From assembly GCA_022843905.1 (NCBI GenBank), contig JALHMT010000055.1, forward strand, positions 4,984 through 38,036: a DNA stretch of 33,053 nucleotides, given 5' to 3'. Positions 16,654-25,217 of the stretch are shown here, piece by piece; position 1 is the stretch's first letter; each line of letters starts with the position of its first letter. The stretch is from Rubrivivax sp. (GTDB lineage Bacteria > Pseudomonadota > Gammaproteobacteria > Burkholderiales > Burkholderiaceae_C). Both the position numbers and the translations under genes were made by a program. Below the pieces are notes generated by a model, which worked only from the letters and a program-made list of their open reading frames with translations, made no database searches and was not told where the DNA came from.

Positions 16654-17787
16654 TCACATCGCTTGAAGGAAGAGCCGCTCGTAGTCGGCGGCGCTCGCCG
16701 GGCGCGGGTTGGTGCCGGTGGTGAAGTCGGTGGTGGCCAGCGGCACCAGGCGTGGCAGGTGCTCGCGCGTGACGCCGCGGGCGGCCAGGCCGCCGGTGAT
16801 GCCGATCTGCAGCTTCAGGTGCTTGAGCCAGGCGATGAAGGCGAAGCCGCCGCCGCTGACGCCGGCCACGTGCGCCAGCTCGTCGAACTTCTTGGGCACC
16901 GCCTCGTGGTTCCAGGCCAGCACGGTGTCGATCATCAGCGCGTTGGCCAGGCCGTGGTGCATGTCGCAGACGGCGCCCAGCGCGTGCGCGCAGGCGTGCA
17001 CCGACCCGAGGTCCTTCTGGAAGGCGATGGCGCCCATCATCGAGCTCATCATCATGTCGGCGCGCGCCTGCAGGTTGCCGGGCTCGGCCACCGCCCGGGC
17101 CAGCGCGCCGGCGCCGATGCGCAGGCCTTCCAGCGCGATGCCGTCGCACAGCGGGTGGTAGGCCGGCGACAGGTAGCTTTCGATGTTGTGCGTGAGCGCG
17201 TCCATGCCGGTGGCCGCGGTGACGGCCGGCGGCAGCGCCAGCGTGAGTTCGGGGTCGGCGAAGACGGCGCGCGCCAGGATCTTCGCGCTGAAGACCGTGC
17301 GCTTGTGGTGCGTGTCGTTCTCGCTGACCACCGAGGACCGGCCCACTTCCGAGCCGGTGCCCGAGGTGGTGGGCAGCGCCACGAAGTAGGGCAGCTCGTT
17401 CACGATGGGCCGCACCTGCGGGTGGTCCCACACGTACTCGAGCACGTCGCCGTCGTGCACCGCCATCATGCCGACGACCTTGGCCACGTCGAGCGCCGCG
17501 CCGCCACCGAAGCCGATCACGGCATCGGCACCATGCGCCTTGAAGGCCGCCGCACCGGCCATCACCTGCGCGCAGGTCGGGTTGCCGAAGACGCCGGAGA
17601 ACACCGCCACGTCCAGGCCCTTCAGGTGGGACTGGAACTCGGCCAGCACCGGCAGCGCCGCCAGGCCACGGTCGGTGACGATGAGCGGCCGGCGGATGCC
17701 TTGTTCCAGCAAGTGCGCCGCGACGAGCTTGCGCGCGCCCGCGCCGAAGTGGATGGGAGTGGGGAAGGCGAAGCGGGTGATGGTCAT
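16654..17787 (-). CDS. Iron-type (group III) alcohol dehydrogenase
   Basis: This 377-residue cytoplasmic enzyme interconverts an alcohol and an aldehyde with NAD(P). The GGG nucleotide motif is at 94-96 with Asp100 (GFGGGAALDVAK), followed by LPTTSGTGSE at 138-147. Metal ligands can be placed: Asp196 and His200 (GMDALTHNIES), His264 (GSVHACAHALG) and His278 (HHGLANA). The ATG at 17787 is seven bases after the GS-like gene's stop, so the two are tightly coupled. Within this operon I infer oxidation of the hydroxyl of a gamma-glutamyl amino alcohol, feeding the aldehyde dehydrogenase. A competing role is reduction of phosphonoacetaldehyde to 2-hydroxyethylphosphonate, known for related enzymes in phosphonate biosynthesis (PhpC). 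Sequence alone does not decide. Confidence 0.9.
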   Translation of the reverse strand: MTITRFAFPTPIHFGAGARKLVAAHLLEQGIRRPLIVTDRGLAALPVLAEFQSHLKGLDVAVFSGVFGNPTCAQVMAGAAAFKAHGADAVIGFGGGAALDVAKVVGMMAVHDGDVLEYVWDHPQVRPIVNELPYFVALPTTSGTGSEVGRSSVVSENDTHHKRTVFSAKILARAVFADPELTLALPPAVTAATGMDALTHNIESYLSPAYHPLCDGIALEGLRIGAGALARAVAEPGNLQARADMMMSSMMGAIAFQKDLGSVHACAHALGAVCDMHHGLANALMIDTVLAWNHEAVPKKFDELAHVAGVSGGGFAFIAWLKHLKLQIGITGGLAARGVTREHLPRLVPLATTDFTTGTNPRPASAADYERLFLQAM

Positions 17788-17794
17788 GGTCGAC

Positions 17795-19183
17795 TCAGAT
17801 GATTTCAAAGTATCTCTTCAGTTCCCAGTCGGTCACCGCGTCCTGCCATTGGCGGTGTTCCCACTCGCGTGTGGCAGCGAAGTGGTCGACGAAGGTGTCG
17901 CCCAGCCAGTCGCGAGCGATGTCGCTGGCCTTGAAGTTGCGCGTGGTCTCCAGCAGCGAACGCGGCGCGCGGGGCACATTCTCGGCCCCCTGGTTGGTGC
18001 CGGTGATGGGCGGCGTGGTGAGCTTCAGGCCTTTCTCCACGCCGTGCAGGCCAGCGGCGATCACCGCGGCCATCGCCAGGTAGGGGTTCACGTCGGCGCC
18101 CGGGCAGCGCGTTTCCAGCCGCGTGCTCTTCGGCGACCCGGCGATGACGCGGAAGCTGGCGGTGCGGTTGTCCACGCCCCAGGTCGGCTTCACGGGGGCC
18201 CAGAAGCCGTCCACCAGCCGCTTGTAGCTGTTGATGGTGGGCCAGAACATCGGCGCGAATTCCATCAGGCAGGCGACCTGGCCGGCGAGGTAGCTCTCGA
18301 AGAGCTTGCTCATCGAGCGTCGGCCCTTGGCGTCGAAGAACAGGTTGTTCTTGCCGTCCGACAGGCTCTGGTGGATGTGGCCCGAGCAGCCCGGGTACTG
18401 CTGCGCCCACTTGGCCATGAAGCTGGGCATCACGCCGAATCGCTTGCCGATCTCCTTGGCGCCGGTCTTGAAGAGGATGGCGCGGTCGGCCGCTTCGAGC
18501 GCTTCGCTGAACTGGATGGCGACTTCGTAGACGCCGGGGCCGGTCTCGGTGTGCAGGCCCTCGATGGGCACGCGGAAGGCGGCCATCTCGTCCATCAGCG
18601 CGTTGAAGAACTCGCGCTGGTCGCCCATGCGCAGCAGCGAGTAGCCGAACATGCCCGGCGTGATGGTCTGCGGCCCCACGCCCTGCTTGGCGGCCCAGCT
18701 CTGCGGCGTCTCGGCGAAGTTGAACCACTCGAATTCCATGCCGGCCATGGGCAGCAGGCCCAGCTTCTCGGCGCGCTTGAGCACGCGCTTGAGGATCTGC
18801 CGCGGGCATACCGGGAAGGGCGTGCCGTCGGCGTTGACGAACTCGCCCAGGAAGAAGGGCACGTCGCCATCCCAGGGCACCCGGCGCGCGGTGGACAGGT
18901 CCAGCCGCGCCAGGGCGTCGGGGAAACCGTGCTGCCAGCCGGTGACCTGGGTGTTGTCGTAGCAGACGTCGTGCGCGTCCCAGCCGAAGACGACGTCGCA
19001 GAAGCCGAAGCCGCCTTCGGCCGCGCCGAAGAACTTGTCGCGGTGCAGGTACTTGCCGCGCAGGATGCCGTCGATGTCGCTGCACGCGACCTTGACCTTG
19101 CCGGTGTCGCTGGCGCGCACGGCAGCCAGCGCGGGATGCTCCTGCGCCGCGCCGGTCTTCGGGCTGGACTTCTTGCTGGCCAT
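17795..19183 (-). CDS. Glutamine-synthetase-like gamma-glutamyl-amine ligase (PuuA/GlnT-like)
   Basis: This 462-residue protein has the glutamine synthetase catalytic domain: metal ligands Glu150/Glu152 in GMEFEWFNF, Glu213 and Glu220, His269/His271 in GCSGHIHQSL, and an arginine-rich glutamate/ATP site (Arg340, Arg345, Arg355, Arg359 in RLETRCPGADVNPYLA). The sequence resembles PuuA/GlnT-type enzymes, which join glutamate to an amine other than ammonia, more than the housekeeping GlnA. AGGAG lies seven bases before the ATG at 19183. It follows phnW by 24 bases. Known relatives act on putrescine (PuuA), isopropylamine or alaninol (IpuC) and ethanolamine (Streptomyces GlnA4). With an alcohol dehydrogenase next in the operon, I infer an amino alcohol such as ethanolamine; AEP itself is a possible alternative. 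Confidence 0.87.
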   Translation of the reverse strand: MASKKSSPKTGAAQEHPALAAVRASDTGKVKVACSDIDGILRGKYLHRDKFFGAAEGGFGFCDVVFGWDAHDVCYDNTQVTGWQHGFPDALARLDLSTARRVPWDGDVPFFLGEFVNADGTPFPVCPRQILKRVLKRAEKLGLLPMAGMEFEWFNFAETPQSWAAKQGVGPQTITPGMFGYSLLRMGDQREFFNALMDEMAAFRVPIEGLHTETGPGVYEVAIQFSEALEAADRAILFKTGAKEIGKRFGVMPSFMAKWAQQYPGCSGHIHQSLSDGKNNLFFDAKGRRSMSKLFESYLAGQVACLMEFAPMFWPTINSYKRLVDGFWAPVKPTWGVDNRTASFRVIAGSPKSTRLETRCPGADVNPYLAMAAVIAAGLHGVEKGLKLTTPPITGTNQGAENVPRAPRSLLETTRNFKASDIARDWLGDTFVDHFAATREWEHRQWQDAVTDWELKRYFEII

Positions 19184-19207
19184 GCGGTGCTCCTGGAAGG
19201 AAGGCGT

Positions 19208-20326
19208 TCAGAGTGCCGGGGCACCCGAGGGAATCCCCATCTCGCGCAAGGTGTCGCCCACGGCGGCCACGGCCTGGCGCATCTCGTTCGGGCCGATGGC
19301 GCCGATGCAGCCCACGCGGAAGGTCTCGACCTGCGTGAGCTTGCCGGGGTACAGCACGAAGCCATGCGACTTGGCGCCTTCGTAGAAGCGCCGGAACTCG
19401 TAGTTCGGGTGCGCCGGGGCATGGAAGGTCACGATGATGGGCGCCTGCACCTCGGGCTTCAGGAAGGGCTTGAAACCCAGCCCGGCCATGCCGTCGACGA
19501 GCGTGCGGCAGTTCTCCACGTAGCGCGCCAGCCGCGCCGGCTGCCCGCCCTCCTCGACGAACTGCGTGATGGCTTCGCTCAGCGCCACCAGCACGTGCGT
19601 GGGCGGCGTGAAGCGCCACTGGCCGGTCTTGGTCATGTAGGCGTGCTGGTCGTGCAGGTCCATCGCCAGGCTGAGGCTGTTGCCGGCGCAGGCGTCCAGG
19701 ATGGCCCGGCGAAGGAACACGAAGCCCATGCCCGGCACGCCTTCCAGGCACTTGCCGCTGGCCGCCACCAGGGCGTCGAAGCGCATGCTGCGGGCGTCGA
19801 TGGGCAGCGCGGCGAAGCTGGACATGGCGTCGATGATCAGGCCCTTGCCGTGTTTCTCGCACACCGCCGCCACCTCGGCCAGCGGATTGGCCACGCCGGT
19901 GCCGGTCTCGCAGTGGATCAGCACCACGTGCGTGATGCTGGCCACGGCCTTCAGGCGCGCTTCGAGCGCGGCGGCCGACACGGGTTCGTCCTCGGCGAAG
20001 GCCATGGTGCTGGCGCGCCGCCCCATCATCTCGGTGAGCTTGGCGGCGCGCTTGCAGTAGGCGCCGTTGTCCAGCACCAGCACGTGGCCGTCGCGCGGCA
20101 CCACGGTGGCCACGGCGGCTTCGACGCTGAAGGTGCCGCTGCCCTGCAGCGGCACGACGACGTGGCTGTCGTGGCCGTGCACGATGTCGAGCAGGCGCTG
20201 GCGCACGCTGGCGGTGACGGCGATGAAGTCGCTGTCCCAGCTGCCCCAGTCCTTCAGCATCGCCAGCTTGGTGCGCAGCGTGGTGGTCAGCGGGCCGGGC
20301 GTGAGCAGGATGCGGTCGCGGTCCAT
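19208..20326 (-). CDS. phnW: 2-aminoethylphosphonate:pyruvate transaminase PhnW
   Basis: This 372-residue class V aminotransferase should convert AEP plus pyruvate to phosphonoacetaldehyde plus alanine. The N-terminus LLTPGPLTTT and the KDWGSWDSDF segment are typical of PhnW. The PLP lysine is Lys192 (AASGKCLEGVPG), Asp166 (IIDAMSS) contacts the cofactor ring, and FRVGCIGAI near the C-terminus carries the conserved Arg. AGGAGA precedes the ATG at 20326. It lies 13 bases after the permease gene in the AEP transporter operon, which supports the assignment. PhnW leads to either PhnX or PhnY-PhnA; here only PhnY and PhnA are present in the window, on the divergent arm. Alanine-glyoxylate aminotransferase is a less likely alternative. 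Confidence 0.93.
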   Translation of the reverse strand: MDRDRILLTPGPLTTTLRTKLAMLKDWGSWDSDFIAVTASVRQRLLDIVHGHDSHVVVPLQGSGTFSVEAAVATVVPRDGHVLVLDNGAYCKRAAKLTEMMGRRASTMAFAEDEPVSAAALEARLKAVASITHVVLIHCETGTGVANPLAEVAAVCEKHGKGLIIDAMSSFAALPIDARSMRFDALVAASGKCLEGVPGMGFVFLRRAILDACAGNSLSLAMDLHDQHAYMTKTGQWRFTPPTHVLVALSEAITQFVEEGGQPARLARYVENCRTLVDGMAGLGFKPFLKPEVQAPIIVTFHAPAHPNYEFRRFYEGAKSHGFVLYPGKLTQVETFRVGCIGAIGPNEMRQAVAAVGDTLREMGIPSGAPAL

Positions 20327-20339
20327 CGGTGTCTCCTGG

Positions 20340-22055
20340 TCAGGTGCCGTTCTTCCATGCGGAATTGCGGCGCTCCACCAGCCGTGCGAGCAGCCAGAAG
20401 AGCAGGGTTGCGATCGTCGAAGCCGCAGCGATCATCACGGCGCAGGCCGCTGCCGCACCGATCTCGCCGGCCTCGTCGAGGTTCAGGATGGCGATGGACG
20501 CCACCTTGGTCTCGGGGGAGTACAGGAAGACGACGGCCGAAATGGTGGTCATCGCGTTGACGAAGAAATAGCGTGCGATGTCGATCAGCGCGGGCGTGCA
20601 CAGCGGCAGCGTGACGCGCCAGAAGGTCTTGTAGAAGGGCACCTTCAGCGAGGCCGAGACGGCCTCGAATTCCGGGTCCAGCGCCTTCAGTGCCGTCACC
20701 GCCGTGAGGTGGCCGGTGGTGTAGAAGTGAATGATGGTGCACAGCGTCAGCAGCGCCATCGTGTGGTACAGGAAGTTCAGCGGATTGCCGGGCTCGTTGA
20801 AGAAGAAGATGTAGCCCAGCCCCAGCACCAGACCGGGGACGGCCATGGGCAGCAGGGCCAGCAGCCGCACGCCGCTGCGCAGCATGGGGGCGCGCTGGGT
20901 CTTCTCGAGCAGGTAGGCGCCGACGAAGACGATGGCGGTGCCGAACACCGCCGTGCCCGTGGCCAGCTTCAGGCTGTTGACGAAACCTTCGGCGACCCCG
21001 GCGTCGAAGAGGCCCATCGTGTAGTGGCGCAGGCTGGGGCTGAGGTTGTAGGGCCAGAAGCTGGTGAAGGACGCGAACACCGCCATGCCCAGCATGGCCA
21101 GCATCAGGGCGGCGACCCCGACGCAGTAGAGGGTCATCAGTGCGTCGAAGCGGGCCGAGCGCTGCGGCCGGTAGGGCACGGCGCGTGCCGTCAGCATGGC
21201 CGTCTGCTTGCGGCCGACGAGGTGGTCCACCGCGAAGGTCAGCACGGCCGGGGCCAGCAGCAGCACGGCCACCACGGCGCCACGCTGGAAGTCCTGCTGG
21301 CCGATCACCAGCTTGAAGACGTCGGTGGCCAGCACGTTGAAGTTGCCGCCGATCACCTTCGGGATGCCGAAGTCGGTGATGACCAGCGTGAAGACCACCA
21401 GCGCCGCGCTGATCAGGCCGTACTTGGCGCCGGGCAGCGTGATGGTGAAGAACTTGCGCGCAGGGCTGGTGCCCAGCGCGTCGGCGGCTTCGTACAGGCG
21501 GGCGTCGCTGGCGGTGAGAGCCGTCACGAGGATCATCATGGCGTGCGGGAACACGGCGAAGATCTGGGCCACCACGATGCCCGGCGCACCGTAGATCTCG
21601 TCGATGCCCAGGCTGGTGAGCAAGCCTTTCAGCGCGCCCTGGTTGCCGAACCAGTAGATCAGGCTGATGGCCGACAGCAGCGATGGCGCCAGCAGCGGGA
21701 TGAGCGTGATGCCGCGCAGCACGGCCTTGAATCGCATGCAGCTGCGCGTGAGCGCGTAGGCGAACACGAAGGCCATGGGCACCGTCACCAGCGTGACCAC
21801 GACCGACACCCAGACGCTGTTCCACAGCGACTCCAGCAGCGCCGGCGTCCGGGCATAGCTGATGAAGTTGGCCAGCGCGACGAAGCGGCCGTCGGGGTCC
21901 TGCAGGGCCTGCACCAGGATGGCCAGCAGCGGCGCGGCCAGGAAAGCCAGCAGCAGCAGCGCGACGGCGACGATGGCAGCCATCGCGATGCGGTCGGCGG
22001 CAGTGGCCTTCAGCGTCGGTTCGCCGGCGTTCGGCAGGGCAAGGGCGGCAGCCAT
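20340..22055 (-). CDS. phnU2: AEP ABC transporter permease, two fused permease domains
   Basis: This 571-residue inner-membrane protein contains two binding-protein-dependent permease domains in one chain. Each ends in a cytoplasmic EAA loop that docks to the ATPase: EAADALGTSPARKFFTITLP at about 189-208 and EAVSASLKVPFYKTFWRVTL at about 464-483. About twelve membrane helices are visible. It therefore forms the whole channel alone, as in the putative AEP importers called PhnS2T2U2 (or AepXVW). The ATG at 22055 lies 18 bases after the ATPase stop. The substrate assignment rests on gene order with phnW and on resemblance to that family. It belongs to the iron(III)/spermidine-like transporter class, so without context another substrate could be proposed. 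Confidence 0.9.
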   Translation of the reverse strand: MAAALALPNAGEPTLKATAADRIAMAAIVAVALLLLAFLAAPLLAILVQALQDPDGRFVALANFISYARTPALLESLWNSVWVSVVVTLVTVPMAFVFAYALTRSCMRFKAVLRGITLIPLLAPSLLSAISLIYWFGNQGALKGLLTSLGIDEIYGAPGIVVAQIFAVFPHAMMILVTALTASDARLYEAADALGTSPARKFFTITLPGAKYGLISAALVVFTLVITDFGIPKVIGGNFNVLATDVFKLVIGQQDFQRGAVVAVLLLAPAVLTFAVDHLVGRKQTAMLTARAVPYRPQRSARFDALMTLYCVGVAALMLAMLGMAVFASFTSFWPYNLSPSLRHYTMGLFDAGVAEGFVNSLKLATGTAVFGTAIVFVGAYLLEKTQRAPMLRSGVRLLALLPMAVPGLVLGLGYIFFFNEPGNPLNFLYHTMALLTLCTIIHFYTTGHLTAVTALKALDPEFEAVSASLKVPFYKTFWRVTLPLCTPALIDIARYFFVNAMTTISAVVFLYSPETKVASIAILNLDEAGEIGAAAACAVMIAAASTIATLLFWLLARLVERRNSAWKNGT

Positions 22056-22073
22056 GGCGACAGGCAGCGGTCG

Positions 22074-23135
<1,062 letters not shown>

Positions 23136-23140
23136 GTCGT

Positions 23141-24196
23141 TCAGCGCTTCTCCGACTTGGCGTTGTAGCGCCGCGTCCACTCGGCCAGGATGCGCTCGCG
23201 GTTTTCCGCCGCCCAGCCGAAGTCCATCTTCACCAGGCGTGCCTCGTAGTCCTTGGGGATGTTGGGCAGCGGTGCCGCCACGCCGGGCTGCGCGGTGATG
23301 GCGAAGTTCTTGCCATACATGATCATCGCGTCCTTGCTGCTGGCCCAGTCGGCCAGCTTCCTGGCGGCGTCGAGCTTCTTCGTGCCCTTGTGGATGGCGA
23401 AGGCTTCCAGGTCCCAGCCCAGGCCTTCCTTGGGGAACACGAGGTCGATCGGTGCGCCCCGGGCCTTGTTGGCGTTGGCGCGGTATTCGAAGCTGATGCC
23501 CACGACGAACTCGCCGGCGGCCGCCATGTTGCAGGGCTTGCTGCCCGAGTGGGTGTACTGCGCGATGTTCTCGTGCAGCGCGTCCATGTACTTCCAGCCG
23601 CCGCCCTTGCCGTTGTCGTCGCCGAACAGCGACAGCCAGGCCGTCACGTCGAAGAAGCCGGTGCCCGACGAGGCCGGGTTGGGCATCACCACCTGGCCCT
23701 TGTAGGCCGGCTTGATGAGGTCCTTCCAGGTCTCGGGCTTGGGGATGTTGCGCTTGGCGGCTTCCACCGTGTTGAAGCAGATCGTGGCACCCCAGACGTT
23801 CATGCCGAACCAGGCGGGCGGGTTCTTCTTGTCCTTGTACTGGCTCATGATGGCGTCGAAGTTCAAGGGCCTGTAGGGCTCGAGCATGCCCTGCTTGTCC
23901 AGCAGCGCCAGGCTGGAAGCGGCCACGCCCATCACCACGTCGGCCTGCGGATTGGCCTTCTCGGCCAGCAGCTTGGCGGTGATGACCCCGGTGCTGTCGC
24001 GCACCCACTTGAGCTCGATGTCGGGCTGGACCTTGTTGAAGGCCTCCTGATAGGCCTTGAGCTGGTCGGTCTCCAGCGCGGTGTAGACCAGCAACTGGGT
24101 CTTCTGCGCCAGTGCGGCACCGGTGCAGAGCACCAGCGCGACGCCGGCGAGCAGGGCGGGCAGGGCGCGCCGACGGGGGGAAGCTTGGACGGGCAT
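23141..24196 (-). CDS. phnS2: 2-aminoethylphosphonate-binding periplasmic protein
   Basis: This 351-residue protein has a signal peptide (cleavage after about residue 30, ALA-Q) and a mature domain of the iron(III)-type extracellular binding protein fold, with VYTALETDQLKAYQEAF near the start and the PNPASSGTGFFDVTAWL ligand-loop region. It fits the AEP-binding subfamily (PhnS2/AepX), and the operon with phnW supports this. AGGAG precedes the ATG at 24196. It is the first gene of the leftward operon. Its leader of about 120 bases holds a Pho-box-like repeat and a consensus-like promoter. The family is close to iron(III)-binding proteins, but the usual tyrosine iron ligands were not evident on reading. 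Confidence 0.9.
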   Translation of the reverse strand: MPVQASPRRRALPALLAGVALVLCTGAALAQKTQLLVYTALETDQLKAYQEAFNKVQPDIELKWVRDSTGVITAKLLAEKANPQADVVMGVAASSLALLDKQGMLEPYRPLNFDAIMSQYKDKKNPPAWFGMNVWGATICFNTVEAAKRNIPKPETWKDLIKPAYKGQVVMPNPASSGTGFFDVTAWLSLFGDDNGKGGGWKYMDALHENIAQYTHSGSKPCNMAAAGEFVVGISFEYRANANKARGAPIDLVFPKEGLGWDLEAFAIHKGTKKLDAARKLADWASSKDAMIMYGKNFAITAQPGVAAPLPNIPKDYEARLVKMDFGWAAENRERILAEWTRRYNAKSEKR

Positions 24197-24260
24197 CTCG
24201 ACTCCTGGGATCGTTGTGGGAAGGGACTTGCAGCAAACCCTCGACCATGCCAGCCCGCCG

Positions 24261-24278
24261 ATGACGCCTTGATGACAG
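24261..24278 (-). promoter_or_regulatory. Candidate Pho box in the AEP transporter leader
   Basis: On the minus strand the sequence is CTGTCATCAAGGCGTCAT. The two heptamers are CTGTCAT and GCGTCAT, spaced so that repeats start 11 bases apart, as in PhoB boxes. By my count it matches 14 of 18 positions of the E. coli consensus. It ends 64 bases before the phnS2 start codon. A good -10 sequence at the expected distance is lacking (CATGGT is the nearest). It could therefore be a PhoB activation site for a second promoter, or chance. Confidence 0.45.
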
Positions 24279-24324
24279 TGAAAGGCGCAACTTGCCGTGG
24301 CCCGGGCCGGACCGTATGCGGGGC

Positions 24325-24353
24325 ATGATCCGATGTCGCCATCGTCGTGTCAA
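24325..24353 (-). promoter_or_regulatory. Candidate sigma-70 promoter of the AEP transporter operon
   Basis: On the minus strand a perfect TTGACA (24353-24348) is followed after 17 bases by GATCAT (24330-24325), four of six matches to TATAAT. Transcription would start near 24318, leaving a leader of about 120 bases before phnS2. The -35 box is back to back with the TTGACA of the rightward promoter. Confidence 0.6.
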
Positions 24354-24361
24354 CGGTATTT

Positions 24362-24383
24362 GGTCGATTGTTGACAATCAACC
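24362..24383. promoter_or_regulatory. Palindromic operator candidate for the GntR regulator
   Basis: A perfect inverted repeat GATTGT-TG-ACAATC (24366-24379) is extended by GGT and ACC arms with one mismatched pair. It covers the -35 box of the rightward promoter and lies just upstream of the leftward -35 box. Size and symmetry suit a dimeric GntR/FCD regulator, the product of the adjacent gene. A regulator here could repress its own gene and control the transporter operon. Confidence 0.6.
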
Positions 24384-24399
24384 GCGTCCGCGCTCCAAT
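24371..24399 (+). promoter_or_regulatory. Candidate sigma-70 promoter of the rightward phn operon
   Basis: A perfect TTGACA (24371-24376) is followed after 17 bases by TCCAAT (24394-24399), four of six matches to TATAAT. The predicted start of transcription is at or next to the ATG at 24407, so the mRNA would be leaderless or nearly so. The -35 box lies inside the palindrome at 24362-24383. Confidence 0.5.
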
Positions 24400-24406
24400 G
24401 CCGTGC

Positions 24407-25195
24407 ATGAAAACCCTGAGCGGTGCGCCTGCCGAGGCCGCTGCACCTCCGGCGCACGGCGCCCCGGCCGACGCCCTGGCGCAAGGGGCCGGCCACGCCC
24501 ACGCCACGATCGCGCTGCTGCAGTCCAGTTCGCTGGCCAGCGTGGTGCAGGGTGAGCTCGAACGCCTCATCCTTTCGGGCGAACTGGCCCCCGGCACCAA
24601 GCTCACCGAGATGACGCTCGCTGCCCGCCTGGGCGTCTCGCGCGGGCCGCTGCGCGAGGCCTTCCGCATGCTCGAGGAAGCCGGCCTGCTGCGCACCGAG
24701 AAGAACCGCGGCGTCTACGTGCGCGACATCCCCATCGACGAAGCGGTGGAGATCTTCGACCTGCGCGCCGCGATGGACGAACTGGTCGGCCGCCAGCTGG
24801 CCGAGCGCATCACCGCGGCGCAACTGAAGGAGGTGCGTGGCCTGGTCGATGCGATGGAGCGCGCCGTCAAGGCGCAGGACGCGCGCGGCTACCACCTGCT
24901 GAACCTGCAGTTCCACGACCGCCTGGTCGAGATGGCCGGCAACCGCAAGCTGTGCGCCATCTACCGCAAGCTCATCAAGGAGCTGAGCCTGTTCCGTCGG
25001 CTCAACCTCGCCGACGGCTGGCTGATGCCGGTGTCCGCCGGCGAGCACCGCGCCATCGTCAAGGCCATCGCCTCGGGCGACCCCGAAGCCGCCGGCCGCG
25101 CCATGTTCGCCCACGCGATGGAGAGCAAGGACCGCACCGTCGCCAACCACCTCAAGCGGCAGACGGCCTCGGCCTCGTCGCCTGCCGCTGCCTAG
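24407..25195 (+). CDS. GntR-family (FCD) regulator of phosphonate use
   Basis: This 262-residue regulator has a GntR winged helix (about 43-108, with APGTKLTEMTLAARLGVSRG as the turn region) and a C-terminal FCD ligand domain. Likely metal-site histidines are His170 (NLQFHDRL), His214 (SAGEHRAIV) and His236 (MFAHAMES). The first 35 residues are Ala/Pro-rich and disordered. I use the ATG at 24407 (MKTLSGAPAE). An ATG at 24398 and a GTG at 24347 are in frame, but the GTG would place the predicted promoter inside the gene. No Shine-Dalgarno site is visible, which fits a leaderless mRNA. It is divergent from the AEP transporter operon and 22 bases ahead of phnA. AEP or a breakdown product is the inferred effector. 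Confidence 0.88.
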   Translation: MKTLSGAPAEAAAPPAHGAPADALAQGAGHAHATIALLQSSSLASVVQGELERLILSGELAPGTKLTEMTLAARLGVSRGPLREAFRMLEEAGLLRTEKNRGVYVRDIPIDEAVEIFDLRAAMDELVGRQLAERITAAQLKEVRGLVDAMERAVKAQDARGYHLLNLQFHDRLVEMAGNRKLCAIYRKLIKELSLFRRLNLADGWLMPVSAGEHRAIVKAIASGDPEAAGRAMFAHAMESKDRTVANHLKRQTASASSPAAA

Positions 25196-25217
25196 TCGAT
25201 CTTCAGGACACCGAACC

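Noticed and set aside
17405..20560. Second very long plus-strand open frame across the GS-like and phnW genes
   Set aside because: Same compositional signs of a shadow frame; the minus-strand genes have ribosome sites and complete active sites.
23141..24196. Binding protein and transporter as an iron(III) importer
   Set aside because: The fold family is shared, but phnW follows in the same operon and the sequence resembles the AEP-binding group more closely.
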